Below, piece after piece: positions 9,311 through 18,623 of a stretch of 42,202 nt of DNA (the stretch's first letter is position 1; every line of letters starts with the position of its first letter). The translations under genes were made by a program, and so were the position numbers. The stretch covers positions 1-42,202 of the forward strand of contig CACJGD010000007.1 in assembly GCA_902592935.1 (NCBI GenBank). The letters are read 5' to 3'. The DNA comes from an uncultured Pelagibacteraceae bacterium (lineage in GTDB: Bacteria; Pseudomonadota; Alphaproteobacteria; Pelagibacterales; Pelagibacteraceae). Below the pieces are notes generated by a model, which saw nothing but the letters and a program-made list of their open reading frames with translations, did not search any database and was not told the DNA's origin.

Positions 9311-9682
9311 ATGGAAGATAATTTCAACAAACACTTAGGCAATAAGCTTAAGCTAAGAAGATTAGCTTTAGGTTTAACACAAACTAAAGTCGCAAAAGCA
9401 ATAAACGTAACATTTCAACAAATACAAAAATATGAAAAAGGTACTAATGGAGTAAGTTCAATTAGATTACTTCAACTTGCAAATTATTTAAAAGTGCCAA
9501 TTAATTATTTTTTTGAAGATTTTTCAGAATATTTAGTAAATTTAGAAAAATCACAAGAAGGTCACATGAATGTTAATTATAATTTTTTGGTAAAATTATA
9601 TTCAGAGCTTAATGCTGATCAAAAATTAAAATTTAATAAATCCTTACAAATTGCAGGATCAGGAATATCTAAAGCAGTTTAA
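9311..9682 (+). CDS. XRE-family DNA-binding transcriptional regulator
   Basis: 123 residues. Residues 8-70 form a Cro/C1-type helix-turn-helix (GNKLKLRRLALGLTQTKVA, then VTFQQIQKYEKGTNGVSS), followed by a short C-terminal part of unknown role. This arrangement is common in alphaproteobacterial XRE regulators of about 120-140 residues; the target genes cannot be deduced. A TTGACA sequence at 9195-9200 could be a -35 box, but no good -10 follows. A purine-rich AAGAGGGG lies just before the ATG. The stop codon is built into the left arm of a large convergent hairpin. It stands alone, between the aap operon and two opposing tRNA genes. Confidence 0.9.
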   Translation: MEDNFNKHLGNKLKLRRLALGLTQTKVAKAINVTFQQIQKYEKGTNGVSSIRLLQLANYLKVPINYFFEDFSEYLVNLEKSQEGHMNVNYNFLVKLYSELNADQKLKFNKSLQIAGSGISKAV

Positions 9683-9721
9683 AATTAATTTTTATCTGAC
9701 CCCAAATTAATTTTAAAACTG
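9675..9721. terminator. Large convergent stem-loop, probable bidirectional terminator
   Basis: Left arm CAGTTT plus AAAATTAATTT (9675-9691), loop TTATCTGACCCC (9692-9703), right arm AAATTAATTTT, one unpaired A, then AAACTG (9704-9721). That is 17 pairs with a single bulge. It lies between the regulator gene on plus and tRNA-Asn on minus, and both strands have T-rich stretches, so it can end transcription from both sides. Confidence 0.75.
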
Positions 9722-9734
9722 TTTGATATTTTTT

Positions 9735-9810
9735 TGGCTCCTCGGGCAGGACTCGAACCTGCGACCAATTGATTAACAGTCAACTGCTCTACCAACTGAG
9801 CTACCGAGGA
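9735..9810 (-). tRNA. tRNA-Asn (anticodon GUU)
   Basis: Read on the minus strand: acceptor TCCTCGG / CCGAGGA, discriminator G and encoded CCA; anticodon loop CTGTTAA gives GTT; T-arm GCAGG TTCGAGT CCTGC. 76 bases, complete cloverleaf. It is downstream of tRNA-Cys and likely cut from the same precursor. Confidence 0.98.
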
Positions 9811-9860
9811 ATGTAAAAAAGTCAACTTACTTTTTTTTATAACTAAAACAAGATTTTTTT

Positions 9861-9934
9861 TGGAGGCAACGCCCGGAATCGAACCGGGATACAAGGATTT
9901 GCAATCCTCTGCGTAACCATTCCGCCACGTTGCC
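9861..9934 (-). tRNA. tRNA-Cys (anticodon GCA)
   Basis: Read on the minus strand: acceptor GGCAACG / CGTTGCC, discriminator T and encoded CCA; anticodon loop TTGCAAA gives GCA; T-arm with the GTTCGATTC core. 74 bases, complete. It lies 50 bases upstream of tRNA-Asn on the same strand, so the two probably share a promoter in the 124-base gap before valS. Confidence 0.98.
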
Positions 9935-10058
9935 ATCTTATTTTTAGCTAATAGCTACAGATGCCTTTTTATATTAAATTTTTTCTATTAGTCTATTAAA
10001 TAACGAACCAAATTGATTATTGTTAATTTAGATTATTAAATTATAAACTTTAACATCA

Positions 10059-12686
10059 ATGAGTAGTGATAAATATATACATTCTGATGTAGAAAATAGA
10101 ATTTATTCTTATTGGGAAAAAAACGGTCTTTTTAAACCTAAGGAAAATTTAAAAAAATTCTCAATTGTAATTCCTCCACCAAATGTCACCGGAAGTCTGC
10201 ATATGGGACACGCGTTGAATAATTCTATTCAAGATTTGTTAGTTCGTTACCATAGAATGAATAATTTTGAAACATTATGGCAACCAGGCACAGACCATGC
10301 AGGTATAGCTACTCAAGCTTTAGTAGAAAAAAAATTATCTTCTGAAAAAATTGATAAAAATGAAATTGGTAGAGAAAAATTTATTGAAAAAGTTTGGGAA
10401 TGGAAAGAGCAATATGGAGATATAATTATTAATCAATTAAAAAAACTTGGTTGTTCATGTGACTGGTCGAGAAATGCTTTCACAATGGATGAGAACTTAT
10501 CTAAGTCAGTAATTAAGGTATTTGTTGATCTTTATAACAAAGGTTTAATTTATAAAGATAAGAAATTAGTTAACTGGGATACAGTTTTAAAAACAGCTAT
10601 TTCAGATCTTGAAGTAGATCAAAGAGAGGTAAATTCTAAAATTTATTACATCAGATATCCAATAGATGGGACAGAAGAATTTATTACAATTGCAACCACA
10701 AGACCCGAAACAATGCTTGGTGATACAGCTATTGCAGTAAACCCAAAAGATGAACGATTTAAATCCTTTGTTGGAAAAACAGTTACTATTCCAATTGTTG
10801 GAAGAAAAATAAAAATTATTGAAGATGATTACGCAGATCCTGAACAAGGAACGGGGGCATTAAAAATAACTCCTGCTCATGATTTTAATGACTATGATGT
10901 TGGTCAAAGAAATAATCTTGAAATCATAAATATTTTTACTGAAGCAGGTAAAATAAATGAAAATGCTCCAAAACATTATGTTGGTCTTGATAGGTTTGAA
11001 GCTAGAAAAAGAATTTTAAAAGAACTCAAAGATAAAGAATTTTTTGTAAAAGAGGAAAATATCAAAAACAAAGTTCCCTATGGAGATAGGTCTAATTCAA
11101 TAATTGAACCTTTCTTAACAGAGCAATGGTTTGCAGATGCTGGCAAATTATCAGTTAAAGCTAAAGAAGTTGTTAATTCAAAGAAAACAAATTTTTTTCC
11201 TGAAAACTGGTCCAAAACTTATTTTCAATGGATGAATAATATTGAGCCTTGGTGTATTTCAAGACAGCTCTGGTGGGGACACCAAATACCTGCCTGGTAT
11301 GGCCCTGATGAAAAAATTTTTGTTACAGAAAATGAAGATGATGCAAAACAACAAGCTAAAAAACATTATGGTAAAGATGTTAAATTAAATCGTGATCCAG
11401 ATGTTTTAGATACTTGGTTCTCATCTGGCTTATGGCCTTTCGCAACACTTGGTTGGCCTGATGACAATAAATATGTAGATAAATTTTATCCAACATCAGT
11501 ATTAGTTACAGGTTTTGATATTATATTTTTTTGGGTAGCTAGAATGATTATGTTTGGTACTGAATTTTTAAATAAAGAACCATTTAAAGATATTTATGTT
11601 CATGCATTAGTTAGAGATGAAAAAGGACAAAAGATGTCTAAATCAAAAGGAAATGTAATTGATCCTTTAGATTTAATTGAAAAATATAGTGCTGATGCAC
11701 TTAGATTTACTTTGTTATCAATGGCTTCACCAGGAACAGATGTTAAGCTTTCTGAGGATAGAGTAAAAGGTTATAGAAATTTTTTAAATAAATTATGGAA
11801 TGCAAATAATTTTTTAATCACTAATGAATGTGATTTTAAAGATATAGATAAAGTTCCTAGTTTAAATGTAAATATTAACAAATGGATTTATTCAGAACTT
11901 GTTGAAACTAAAAATAAGATAGAAAAAAACCTTGAAGATTATAGATTTGATGAAGCGGCTAAAAATGCTTATCAATTTGCATGGCATTCGTATTGTGATT
12001 GGTATTTAGAACTATCTAAAACAATACTATTTTCAGAAGATGAAAAGGCTAAAAAAGAGGTTAAAAAAGTATCATCTTTTGTATTCAAACAAATTTTGAT
12101 TTTGTTACATCCTTTTATTCCTTTTGTTACTGAAGAAATTTGGCTTAAAAACAAATTTGATAATAACGGTAATGATTATTTGATGCTTAAAAATTGGTTA
12201 TCAGGCGAAATAAATAAGGATAGTAGTACTGAACAGGTTGAGAATATCATCAATATTATTTCAGAAATTAGATCGTTTAAAAATGAGCTAAGTGTAAGCC
12301 CAGGATCATTTATTGATGTCTCAATAAGCAATATTAATAAAAATCAAAAAGACTTTATTAATACAAATGAAATTATTCTAAAAAAACTTGGAAGAATTAA
12401 TAGTATCTTAGATAAAGATTTAGATAAACCAGCTGCTACAATGGTTGTTTCTGGTGATTTATTTAAGATTTATTTTGATAAAGATGTTGATTTAAAATTA
12501 ATTAAAGAAAATTTAACAAATAAACAAAGTAGATTAGAGCAAGAGATGAATAAAATATCTCAAAGATTAGAGAATAAAAGTTTTGTAGACCGAGCTCCAA
12601 AAGAGATTGTTGAACAAGAAAAAAATAATTATAATAATTTAAAGAATGATATTGAGAAAATATCAGTAACAATAAAGGGTATATAA
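10059..12686 (+). CDS. valS: Valyl-tRNA synthetase
   Basis: 875 residues, at the short end for ValS. Class I synthetase: the HIGH motif is HMGH (48-51) within [16 protein letters not shown], and KMSKS is exact at 525-529. An editing domain lies between them, with [15 protein letters not shown] near residue 218, used to hydrolyse mischarged Thr-tRNA. The C-terminal 70 residues form the coiled coil typical of ValS (rich in Lys, Glu, Asn). It charges tRNA-Val in the cytoplasm. Preceded by a 124-base gap shared with the opposing tRNA genes. Its stop overlaps the ilvD ATG by one base, linking valine charging and valine synthesis in one unit. Confidence 0.98.
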   Translation: MSSDKYIHSDVENRIYSYWEKNGLFKPKENLKKFSIVIPPPNVTGSLHMGHALNNSIQDLLVRYHRMNNFETLWQPGTDHAGIATQALVEKKLSSEKIDKNEIGREKFIEKVWEWKEQYGDIIINQLKKLGCSCDWSRNAFTMDENLSKSVIKVFVDLYNKGLIYKDKKLVNWDTVLKTAISDLEVDQREVNSKIYYIRYPIDGTEEFITIATTRPETMLGDTAIAVNPKDERFKSFVGKTVTIPIVGRKIKIIEDDYADPEQGTGALKITPAHDFNDYDVGQRNNLEIINIFTEAGKINENAPKHYVGLDRFEARKRILKELKDKEFFVKEENIKNKVPYGDRSNSIIEPFLTEQWFADAGKLSVKAKEVVNSKKTNFFPENWSKTYFQWMNNIEPWCISRQLWWGHQIPAWYGPDEKIFVTENEDDAKQQAKKHYGKDVKLNRDPDVLDTWFSSGLWPFATLGWPDDNKYVDKFYPTSVLVTGFDIIFFWVARMIMFGTEFLNKEPFKDIYVHALVRDEKGQKMSKSKGNVIDPLDLIEKYSADALRFTLLSMASPGTDVKLSEDRVKGYRNFLNKLWNANNFLITNECDFKDIDKVPSLNVNINKWIYSELVETKNKIEKNLEDYRFDEAAKNAYQFAWHSYCDWYLELSKTILFSEDEKAKKEVKKVSSFVFKQILILLHPFIPFVTEEIWLKNKFDNNGNDYLMLKNWLSGEINKDSSTEQVENIINIISEIRSFKNELSVSPGSFIDVSISNINKNQKDFINTNEIILKKLGRINSILDKDLDKPAATMVVSGDLFKIYFDKDVDLKLIKENLTNKQSRLEQEMNKISQRLENKSFVDRAPKEIVEQEKNNYNNLKNDIEKISVTIKGI

Positions 12687-14404
12687 TGGCTAAATTCAAT
12701 AAGAAGAAACTTCCAAGTAGACATACATCATTAGGACCAGATAGAGCTCCACACAGATCTTTTTATTATGCTATGGGTGAAACTGAAAAAGATGTAGCAA
12801 AACCCTTTGTTGGCGTCGTTTCCACATGGAATGAGGCTGCTCCTTGTAACATTGCGTTAATGAGACAAGCTCAATCAGTTAAAAAGGGAGTAAGAGCTAA
12901 TGGTGGAACTCCAAGAGAATTTTGCACAATTACTGTTACTGACGGTATTGCGATGGGCCATGAAGGAATGAAGTCTTCATTGATATCTAGAGAAGTAATC
13001 GCTGACTCAGCTGAACTTACAGTAAGAGGTCATTGTTATGATGCATTAGTTGGGATTGCTGGATGCGATAAATCCTTACCAGGTTTAATGATGTCTATGG
13101 TTAGGTTAAATGTGCCAAGTGTATTTATATATGGTGGATCAATCCTTCCAGGTAGATACAAAGGTAAAGATGTAACTGTTGTAGATGTATTTGAAGCGGT
13201 TGGAAAACATTCTTCTGGTCAAATGTCTGCTGCAGAACTTAGAAAATTAGAACTAGTTGCTTGTCCAAGTGCAGGTGCCTGTGGAGGACAATTTACTGCA
13301 AACACAATGGCATGTGTATCTGAAGCAATTGGATTAGCCTTACCATATTCAGCAGGAACACCTGCTCCATATGAAGAAAGAGATAAATATGCTAAAGCTA
13401 GTGGTAAAATGGTTATGAACCTTTTGAAAAAAGGAATTAAGCCAAGAGACATTGTAACCAGAAAAGCCTTAGAAAACGCTGCAACGGTTGTAGCTGCAAC
13501 AGGTGGATCTACAAATGCAGGTTTACACTTACCTGCTATAGCAAATGAAGCAGGAATTAAATTTGATTTAATGGATGTTGCTAAAATTTTTAAAAGAACA
13601 CCTTATCTTGCAGATTTAAAACCAGGTGGAAAATATGTTGCAAAAGATATGTGGTTAGCAGGTGGTGTCCCAATGTTGTTAAAAACTTTATATGAAGGTG
13701 GATATATTCATGGTGATTGCATGACGGTTACAGGAAAAACTATGAAGGAAAATTTAAAAGGTATTAAATTTAATCCAAAACAAAAAGTAATGAGATCTTA
13801 TAAAAATCCATTATCACCAACGGGAGGTGTTGTTGGACTAAAAGGAAATTTAGCTCCAGAAGGTGCAATTGTTAAAGTTGCTGGACTTAAAAAATTACAA
13901 TTTACTGGAAAAGCAAGATGCTTTGATAACGAAGAAAGTGCTATGAAGGCAGTTCAAAGTAAAAAGTATAATGATGGTGATGTAATTATTATTAGATACG
14001 AAGGACCTATAGGAGGTCCAGGTATGAGAGAAATGTTATCGACAACAGGTGCAATCTACGGACAGGGAAAAGGGGAGAAAGTAGCCCTTATTACAGACGG
14101 TAGGTTCTCTGGAGCCACTAGAGGCTTTTGTGTGGGTCACGTAGGCCCTGAGGCCGCTCTAGGGGGTCCTATAGGCCTTTTACGTACAGGAGATATCATT
14201 GATATCGATGCTAAAAAAGGAACGATCAATGTAAGACTTTCTAAAAAAGAAATGGCTTTAAGAAAAAGGAAATGGAAGGCTAGAAGATCAGACTTTGGAT
14301 CAGGTACTCTATGGAAGTATGCTCAAACAGTTGGACCAGCATATTTAGGAGCACCAACACATCCAGGCAAGAAAAAAGAAGTTAAGGATTATTCAGAGAT
14401 TTAA
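12686..14404 (+). CDS. ilvD: Dihydroxy-acid dehydratase
   Basis: 572 residues, full length for the IlvD/Edd family. It dehydrates dihydroxy-isovalerate and dihydroxy-methylvalerate to the 2-keto acids that precede valine, leucine and isoleucine. Iron-sulfur ligands are visible as C54 (AAPCN), C127 (GCDKSLPG) and C199 ([16 protein letters not shown]), the pattern of [2Fe-2S] enzymes. The C-terminal segment [20 protein letters not shown] is highly conserved; the DNA under it is strikingly GC-rich compared with the rest (see findings). The basic N- and C-terminal tails are lysine-rich. It is coupled by one-base overlaps to valS upstream and to the ManC-type gene downstream. Confidence 0.97.
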   Translation: MAKFNKKKLPSRHTSLGPDRAPHRSFYYAMGETEKDVAKPFVGVVSTWNEAAPCNIALMRQAQSVKKGVRANGGTPREFCTITVTDGIAMGHEGMKSSLISREVIADSAELTVRGHCYDALVGIAGCDKSLPGLMMSMVRLNVPSVFIYGGSILPGRYKGKDVTVVDVFEAVGKHSSGQMSAAELRKLELVACPSAGACGGQFTANTMACVSEAIGLALPYSAGTPAPYEERDKYAKASGKMVMNLLKKGIKPRDIVTRKALENAATVVAATGGSTNAGLHLPAIANEAGIKFDLMDVAKIFKRTPYLADLKPGGKYVAKDMWLAGGVPMLLKTLYEGGYIHGDCMTVTGKTMKENLKGIKFNPKQKVMRSYKNPLSPTGGVVGLKGNLAPEGAIVKVAGLKKLQFTGKARCFDNEESAMKAVQSKKYNDGDVIIIRYEGPIGGPGMREMLSTTGAIYGQGKGEKVALITDGRFSGATRGFCVGHVGPEAALGGPIGLLRTGDIIDIDAKKGTINVRLSKKEMALRKRKWKARRSDFGSGTLWKYAQTVGPAYLGAPTHPGKKKEVKDYSEI

Positions 14405-15609
14405 TGAAAATTCGTCCAGTTATTTTATGTGGAGGTGCTGGAACTCGACTTTGGTCAAATTCTAAAAATCATCAAGCAAAACAATTTATTGATTTTGGTA
14501 ATTGGACTTTGTTTGGAAAAACCCTTGAGAGAACAAAAGCTTCAATTTACGATGCTCCAATCATAAGTACAAACAAGAAGTATTTAAAAAAAGTTAAGCA
14601 GCATTTAAAAAAAAACAAAATAAGCAAATATAAAATTGTTGTAGAGCCTGCGAAAAGAAATACAGCTCCAGCTATTCTAAGCACTGCCTTAATTAAAGAT
14701 ATACTTGATAATCAACCTTTGATGTTTTTTACCTCTGATCATTTGATTAATAAAATGAGTGTTTTTAATAAGGCGATTAACAAAAATAAATCAAACCTTA
14801 ATGAAGAAAATATATTTGTTTTTGGAATTAAACCTAAGTCTCTAACGAGTGATTATGGTTATTTTTTAACTAAAAAAATTAAAGGTAATATCAATAAAGT
14901 AATTAGATTTATTGAAAAACCTAAAGAAGCCAAAGCAAAACAAATTATAAAGAATAAAGGTTATTGGAATTCTGGAATGTTTTATCTTCGAAAAGATTCC
15001 ATCATCAATAACTTTAAAAAATATCAGCCAAAAACATATAGAAATTGTGTGAATGCAGTTAAAAAAGCAAAATACAAGTCCAATACTTATTTTTTAAATA
15101 AAGCTTCATTTATGAAGGCTACAGCAAAATCATTTGATTATGCCATTTTAGAAAAAACAAAAAAAATTAATGCAATTAAACTAGATATTCCTTGGTCAGA
15201 TCTAGGTAGCTGGAAAGAAATTTTGAAGATGTATGACAAAAATAAAAACAAATATATAAAGAAGAAAAATATTTATTATCGCCCGTGGGGTAAATACACA
15301 AACTTATTTGAAGGTAAGGAATTTTTAATAAAAGAGTTATATGTAAAACCAAAGGGTATATTAAGTTTACAAAAACATCATCATCGAGCAGAACACTGGT
15401 TGGTTACTCAAGGAAACGCTAAAATAACGCTTAATAAGAATATTATTAATAAAAAACCTGGAGAACATATATTTATACCATTAGAAGCAATTCATAGAGT
15501 TCAAAATCCTGGAAAAAAACCAGTTAAGATTATTGAAGCTCAAGTAGGTTCAATTTTAAAAGAAACTGACATTGTAAGATACCAAGACGTTTACGGTAGA
15601 GTAAAATAA
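14404..15609 (+). CDS. manC: Mannose-1-phosphate guanylyltransferase (ManC/CpsB type) with C-terminal cupin
   Basis: 401 residues, shorter than the roughly 470 of two-domain ManC enzymes. The N-terminal nucleotidyltransferase starts with VILCGGAGTRLW (7-17), and continues with VVEPAKRNTAPAI, FTSDHLI and FIEKP, as in GDP-mannose pyrophosphorylases. The C-terminal cupin (about 295-401; RPWGKY, LQKHHHRAEHWLVTQG, EHIFIPLEAIHRVQNPG) matches the phosphomannose isomerase half. The substrate loop is odd: SNSKNHQAKQF where the family has SRxxxPKQF-like residues. It probably makes GDP-mannose for surface glycans, but a different sugar-1-phosphate is possible. Start overlaps the ilvD stop by one base. 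Confidence 0.88.
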   Translation: MKIRPVILCGGAGTRLWSNSKNHQAKQFIDFGNWTLFGKTLERTKASIYDAPIISTNKKYLKKVKQHLKKNKISKYKIVVEPAKRNTAPAILSTALIKDILDNQPLMFFTSDHLINKMSVFNKAINKNKSNLNEENIFVFGIKPKSLTSDYGYFLTKKIKGNINKVIRFIEKPKEAKAKQIIKNKGYWNSGMFYLRKDSIINNFKKYQPKTYRNCVNAVKKAKYKSNTYFLNKASFMKATAKSFDYAILEKTKKINAIKLDIPWSDLGSWKEILKMYDKNKNKYIKKKNIYYRPWGKYTNLFEGKEFLIKELYVKPKGILSLQKHHHRAEHWLVTQGNAKITLNKNIINKKPGEHIFIPLEAIHRVQNPGKKPVKIIEAQVGSILKETDIVRYQDVYGRVK

Positions 15610-15616
15610 AAAATTA

Positions 15617-16459
15617 ATGGACACCACAGTCTTTTTTGTAATCCTATTAGCAACCATTATGCATGCCATCTGGAATGCGATGGTTAAACATCATCCAGAT
15701 AAAGCTATAGCAGTTCTAGCAATTGTTTTAGGCCACATACCTTTAGCTTTAATTTGTATTTTTTATTTTCCATTACCTGGAAAAGAGTCTCTTCCTTATA
15801 TAATTGCAAGCGTATTAGCTCATCAAGGTTATCAATGGTATATGCTGAATTCTTACAAGGTAGGGGACTATACAAATGTTTATCCAATATTCAGAGGCTT
15901 TGGACCTTTGTTGGCTACATTGATCTCCATAATATTTCTTGGTGTTGTATTTAAAATAGCAACGCTGGTTTCAATATTATTGATTTGTGCAGGAATAATG
16001 TTCCTTGGATTATTTGGTTCAAAAAACCAAAATCAAATTGAGATCATTAAATACTCGTTACTTACTGGATCATTTATAGGTCTTTATTCATTGATTGATG
16101 GATACGGAGCTAGAGTAAGTACATCTGCAATCTCTTATATTAGTTTTTCTTTTTTATTTAGTGCTTTAGTTTTTCCAATCATTTTAAAAATTAATAAACA
16201 TGAGAATATTTTTTTGAAGGTTTTTAAAGATGCAAAAATGATATTTTGGGTAGGTGGATCTATATCTTTTGTTATCTATGTAATCGTTGTTTGGGGTTTC
16301 ACAAAGGCCCCAATTCCTCTAGTTGCAGCTCTTAGAGAAACGAGTATTTTTTTCTCAATATTTATTGGATATTTCTTTTTAAAAGAAACTATCAATCTTA
16401 AAAAAATTATATCGATTGTACTTATAGTTATTGGAGTTATTGGGATTAAGCTATTTTAA
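15617..16459 (+). CDS. EamA/DMT-family drug/metabolite transporter
   Basis: 280 residues with about ten membrane helices arranged as two EamA halves (about 1-135 and 145-280). The opening IMHAIWNAMVKHHPDKA is typical of this family, and the second half ends with the common pattern of an exporter repeat, SIFIGYFFLKETINLKK then a last helix. These inner-membrane proteins export or import small metabolites; the substrate cannot be told. It starts seven bases after manC and is the last gene on the plus strand of this run. Its end overlaps the end of a small minus-strand gene. Confidence 0.9.
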   Translation: MDTTVFFVILLATIMHAIWNAMVKHHPDKAIAVLAIVLGHIPLALICIFYFPLPGKESLPYIIASVLAHQGYQWYMLNSYKVGDYTNVYPIFRGFGPLLATLISIIFLGVVFKIATLVSILLICAGIMFLGLFGSKNQNQIEIIKYSLLTGSFIGLYSLIDGYGARVSTSAISYISFSFLFSALVFPIILKINKHENIFLKVFKDAKMIFWVGGSISFVIYVIVVWGFTKAPIPLVAALRETSIFFSIFIGYFFLKETINLKKIISIVLIVIGVIGIKLF

Positions 16460-16641
16460 ATATAGTTGAATAATTTAAGAATAATTATTGTATTCAAAAG
16501 TAACAGCATTATAGGGACAACAGTTCTTATTAGTTCCATTATATGATTAACTCTATCTAGTTTTCTCTCCAATTTTCTAATTGGACTCATGTTGTTCCAT
16601 TCTTTTTGTGTAAAACCGTATTTTTTTTGATTTTTTTTCAT
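16456..16641 (-). CDS. Small membrane protein, function unknown
   Basis: 61 residues from the ATG at 16641: a basic first half with KKYGFTQKEWNNMSPIRKLERK, an amphipathic stretch, and one membrane helix at the end (VVPIMLLLLNTIIILKLF). An in-frame TTG at 16683 would give 75 residues, but lacks a ribosome site. The charged-then-hydrophobic layout and in-frame start support a real gene; I do not recognise a family. It overlaps the 3' end of the EamA transporter by four bases, tail to tail, and lies 107 bases after the PiT-like gene on the same strand, so it may be the last gene of that run. Confidence 0.55.
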   Translation of the reverse strand: MKKNQKKYGFTQKEWNNMSPIRKLERKLDRVNHIMELIRTVVPIMLLLLNTIIILKLFNYI

Positions 16642-16748
16642 AATAGAAAAAAGTACTTTTAATGATTTTAAGGAAAAATTCAATTTTTAAACGAAAAATT
16701 TTATAAATTTGGGCATATTAATTTAAATAATATGCCCAAAAAGATAAT

Positions 16749-17714
16749 TTAAAACCAATTATTTGGAATAATTATATAGTGGATCGCTAATACGATACCT
16801 ACTGAAACACTTAAACCAAAAATCATTTTAAGAAAGTCTTTACCAATTAATGGGAAGACGTACTTAAATTTATAGTCTTTATTCATTGTTGATATTGCAA
16901 GTTCTCTACCACATAACAATCCTACAAACACCCATGTCGTAGACATAGGTAAATCATTGAGCTCTTTAAAGTAGAATAAAACAGCAGCATAAATTACATT
17001 AATAATTGTTGCTGATCTTGCATATCTTGTTCCCGTTTTTTCAAGAACAACTTTTTGAATTGGTCCACCTTGAATGTAGAAAATATAAAATAGTAATGAA
17101 GTAAAATAGGCCATTACAATTAAAAGTAATGATAAATCTAATTGCCTAGGCAGATATACAGCAATATTAGCTACATCGTGAGATAACCAAACCCACCATA
17201 ACCAACCCGATGAAACCCAAACAGCATTTCTCCAAAAGCTTCTCCATTTGTCATCTACTTCATCAAATTTTTCATTAATAAACTTTGATACTGCTATCCA
17301 GGCTATATAAGCAACCATTGCTGCTAATCCATAACCTACAACGCTTTTTAACAACATTTTTTCAAGCACAACGGTTGAAGCAAATGCTGAAAGAACTAAA
17401 AAGGTTGTTGATACCGGTATCCCAATTCTTGTTAATAATAATAGTATTGCAGGTGCTACTGCATGATACCATTGAATTTCTTGATAAGGTATTCTAGTTA
17501 ATCTTCCGTAAGAAATATCACCATCATACGCATACCACCCCCAAGCTAACGCAAAAATCATAACTGCTGATGCCGATCCAGCTAGCACGTACCATTTAAA
17601 CCACTTCTTTTTTGAAGCTATAAAGGTACCAAGTGTTTGAATTGAGTCGTTAGCGATTACGCTATATCCAGCAAGGGCAAACCCTATTACTGTATATACT
17701 AAAGTCATATCCAT
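16749..17714 (-). CDS. PiT-like inorganic phosphate permease family protein
   Basis: 321 residues, about eight membrane helices. Duplicated PiT signatures can be seen in altered form: IANDSIQTLGTFI (20-32) and LSHDVANIAVYLPR (177-190) match the paired GANDVANA boxes, and PVSTTF (100-105) and PMSTTW (about 262) match the paired serine-threonine motifs. It is therefore a likely Na+ or H+ coupled anion importer, probably phosphate; it is shorter than most PiT proteins (about 420-500) and may have a different ion. The start has a good ribosome site on the minus strand (TAGGAGA, 17719-17725). It follows aquaporin and ArsC genes on the same strand after a 258-base spacer, suggesting phosphate/arsenate handling. 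Confidence 0.72.
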   Translation of the reverse strand: MDMTLVYTVIGFALAGYSVIANDSIQTLGTFIASKKKWFKWYVLAGSASAVMIFALAWGWYAYDGDISYGRLTRIPYQEIQWYHAVAPAILLLLTRIGIPVSTTFLVLSAFASTVVLEKMLLKSVVGYGLAAMVAYIAWIAVSKFINEKFDEVDDKWRSFWRNAVWVSSGWLWWVWLSHDVANIAVYLPRQLDLSLLLIVMAYFTSLLFYIFYIQGGPIQKVVLEKTGTRYARSATIINVIYAAVLFYFKELNDLPMSTTWVFVGLLCGRELAISTMNKDYKFKYVFPLIGKDFLKMIFGLSVSVGIVLAIHYIIIPNNWF

Positions 17715-17815
17715 TTTTTCTCCTATATATTATTGTTTTCGGTTCCGTCTGATGACTTGAGAAACTAATTATTTGTTAAAGGTAAAAAATTCTACGATTA
17801 AATTTATTTATTTGA

Positions 17816-17961
17816 GAATCAAAGAGTTGATTCATCAATGTTTAATCTAAGTTGTAGAGAAGTCTATAAGTGAAATATTTTATTTTGAAAACCTTAAGAG
17901 GATTCGTCTTAAATATAATATTTAAAAATTATGTAAATAAAATTTTAATATAATTTACATA
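17816..17961 (-). promoter_or_regulatory. Structured spacer upstream of the PiT-like gene
   Basis: The 258 bases between the aquaporin stop and the PiT-like start hold three inverted repeats: TATGTAAAT (17930-17938) with ATTTACATA (17953-17961), a possible hairpin at the end of the aquaporin message; TTAAGAGGATTCGTCTTAA (17894-17912), palindromic except for one mismatched pair and the centre; and GAATCAA, loop AGAG, TTGATTC (17816-17833), perfect. Closer to the gene (17740-17762) is a short GC-richer block. They may be operators or leader RNA stems. No known RNA family was recognised. Confidence 0.4.
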
Positions 17962-17972
17962 TATAAGTTGTG

Positions 17973-18623
17973 TTATTTATAGATAATTTTAAGAATATAC
18001 GCTGCTAAAATTAATCCAATAAATTCAGCTAAAATATAGGTTGGTGTATTAAGATAATTAATTCCAGTAAAAGAATCAGTAAATGTTCTAGCTATAGATA
18101 CAGCTGGATTTGCAAAAGATGTTGAAGAAGTAAACCAATAACCTGCAGAAATATATGTTGCTACGCTAATCGCGACTATTGTTTTTCCATCCTTTAAAGT
18201 TGCAAAAATAATAAATATGAGACCAAAAGTTGCTACAATTTCAGAAAAAAATATATGCAATCCGTCTCTATTTTTAGTTGATAACTCTAAAAGAGCGTGT
18301 TCAAAAAAAACATTAGCCAACATTACTCCAAATAAACAACCAGATATTTGTGCAGGAATATAATATTTTAAAAGATTACTTTTAATTTTTTTTCTAAAAA
18401 CCATAGCTAAACTTACAAAAGGATTAAAATGAGCCCCTGAAATTTCAGCAAAGGATGTAATTAAAACAAATAATCCAGCTCCAGTAGCAATTGTATTGGC
18501 TAAAAGCTTAATACCATCATCATTTGTTAGATTTTCTGCCATGATACCAGATCCAACGATAATCATTACAAGAAAACAACTTCCTAAAAATTCGCCAATA
18601 ATTATGTTTTTTTTAATTTTCAT
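17973..18623 (-). CDS. MIP-family channel (aquaporin / arsenite-channel type)
   Basis: 216 residues, six membrane helices plus two half-helices, the MIP fold. The two asparagine motifs are present but the first is altered: GAHFNPFVSLAM (NPF, 67-69) and SFANPAVSIART (NPA, 172-174). Residues after the second motif (SIARTFTDSFTGI) match MIP channels found in bacterial ars operons, such as AqpS of Sinorhizobium, which lets arsenite leave the cell. The gene overlaps the end of arsC by 11 bases, so the two are made together. Role as arsenite exit channel is inferred from this coupling; glycerol or water transport remains possible. Confidence 0.85.
   Translation of the reverse strand: MKIKKNIIIGEFLGSCFLVMIIVGSGIMAENLTNDDGIKLLANTIATGAGLFVLITSFAEISGAHFNPFVSLAMVFRKKIKSNLLKYYIPAQISGCLFGVMLANVFFEHALLELSTKNRDGLHIFFSEIVATFGLIFIIFATLKDGKTIVAISVATYISAGYWFTSSTSFANPAVSIARTFTDSFTGINYLNTPTYILAEFIGLILAAYILKIIYK

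Noticed and set aside
9685-9936. Open frame of 83 residues on the minus strand
   Set aside because: It lies across the tRNA-Asn and tRNA-Cys genes; the cloverleafs explain the sequence.
17740-17770. CTGATGA followed by GAAAC on the plus strand (17749-17765), resembling the hammerhead ribozyme core
   Set aside because: Only five bases lie between the two core elements, too few for stem II, and no flanking stems I/III with a GUH cleavage site can be drawn.
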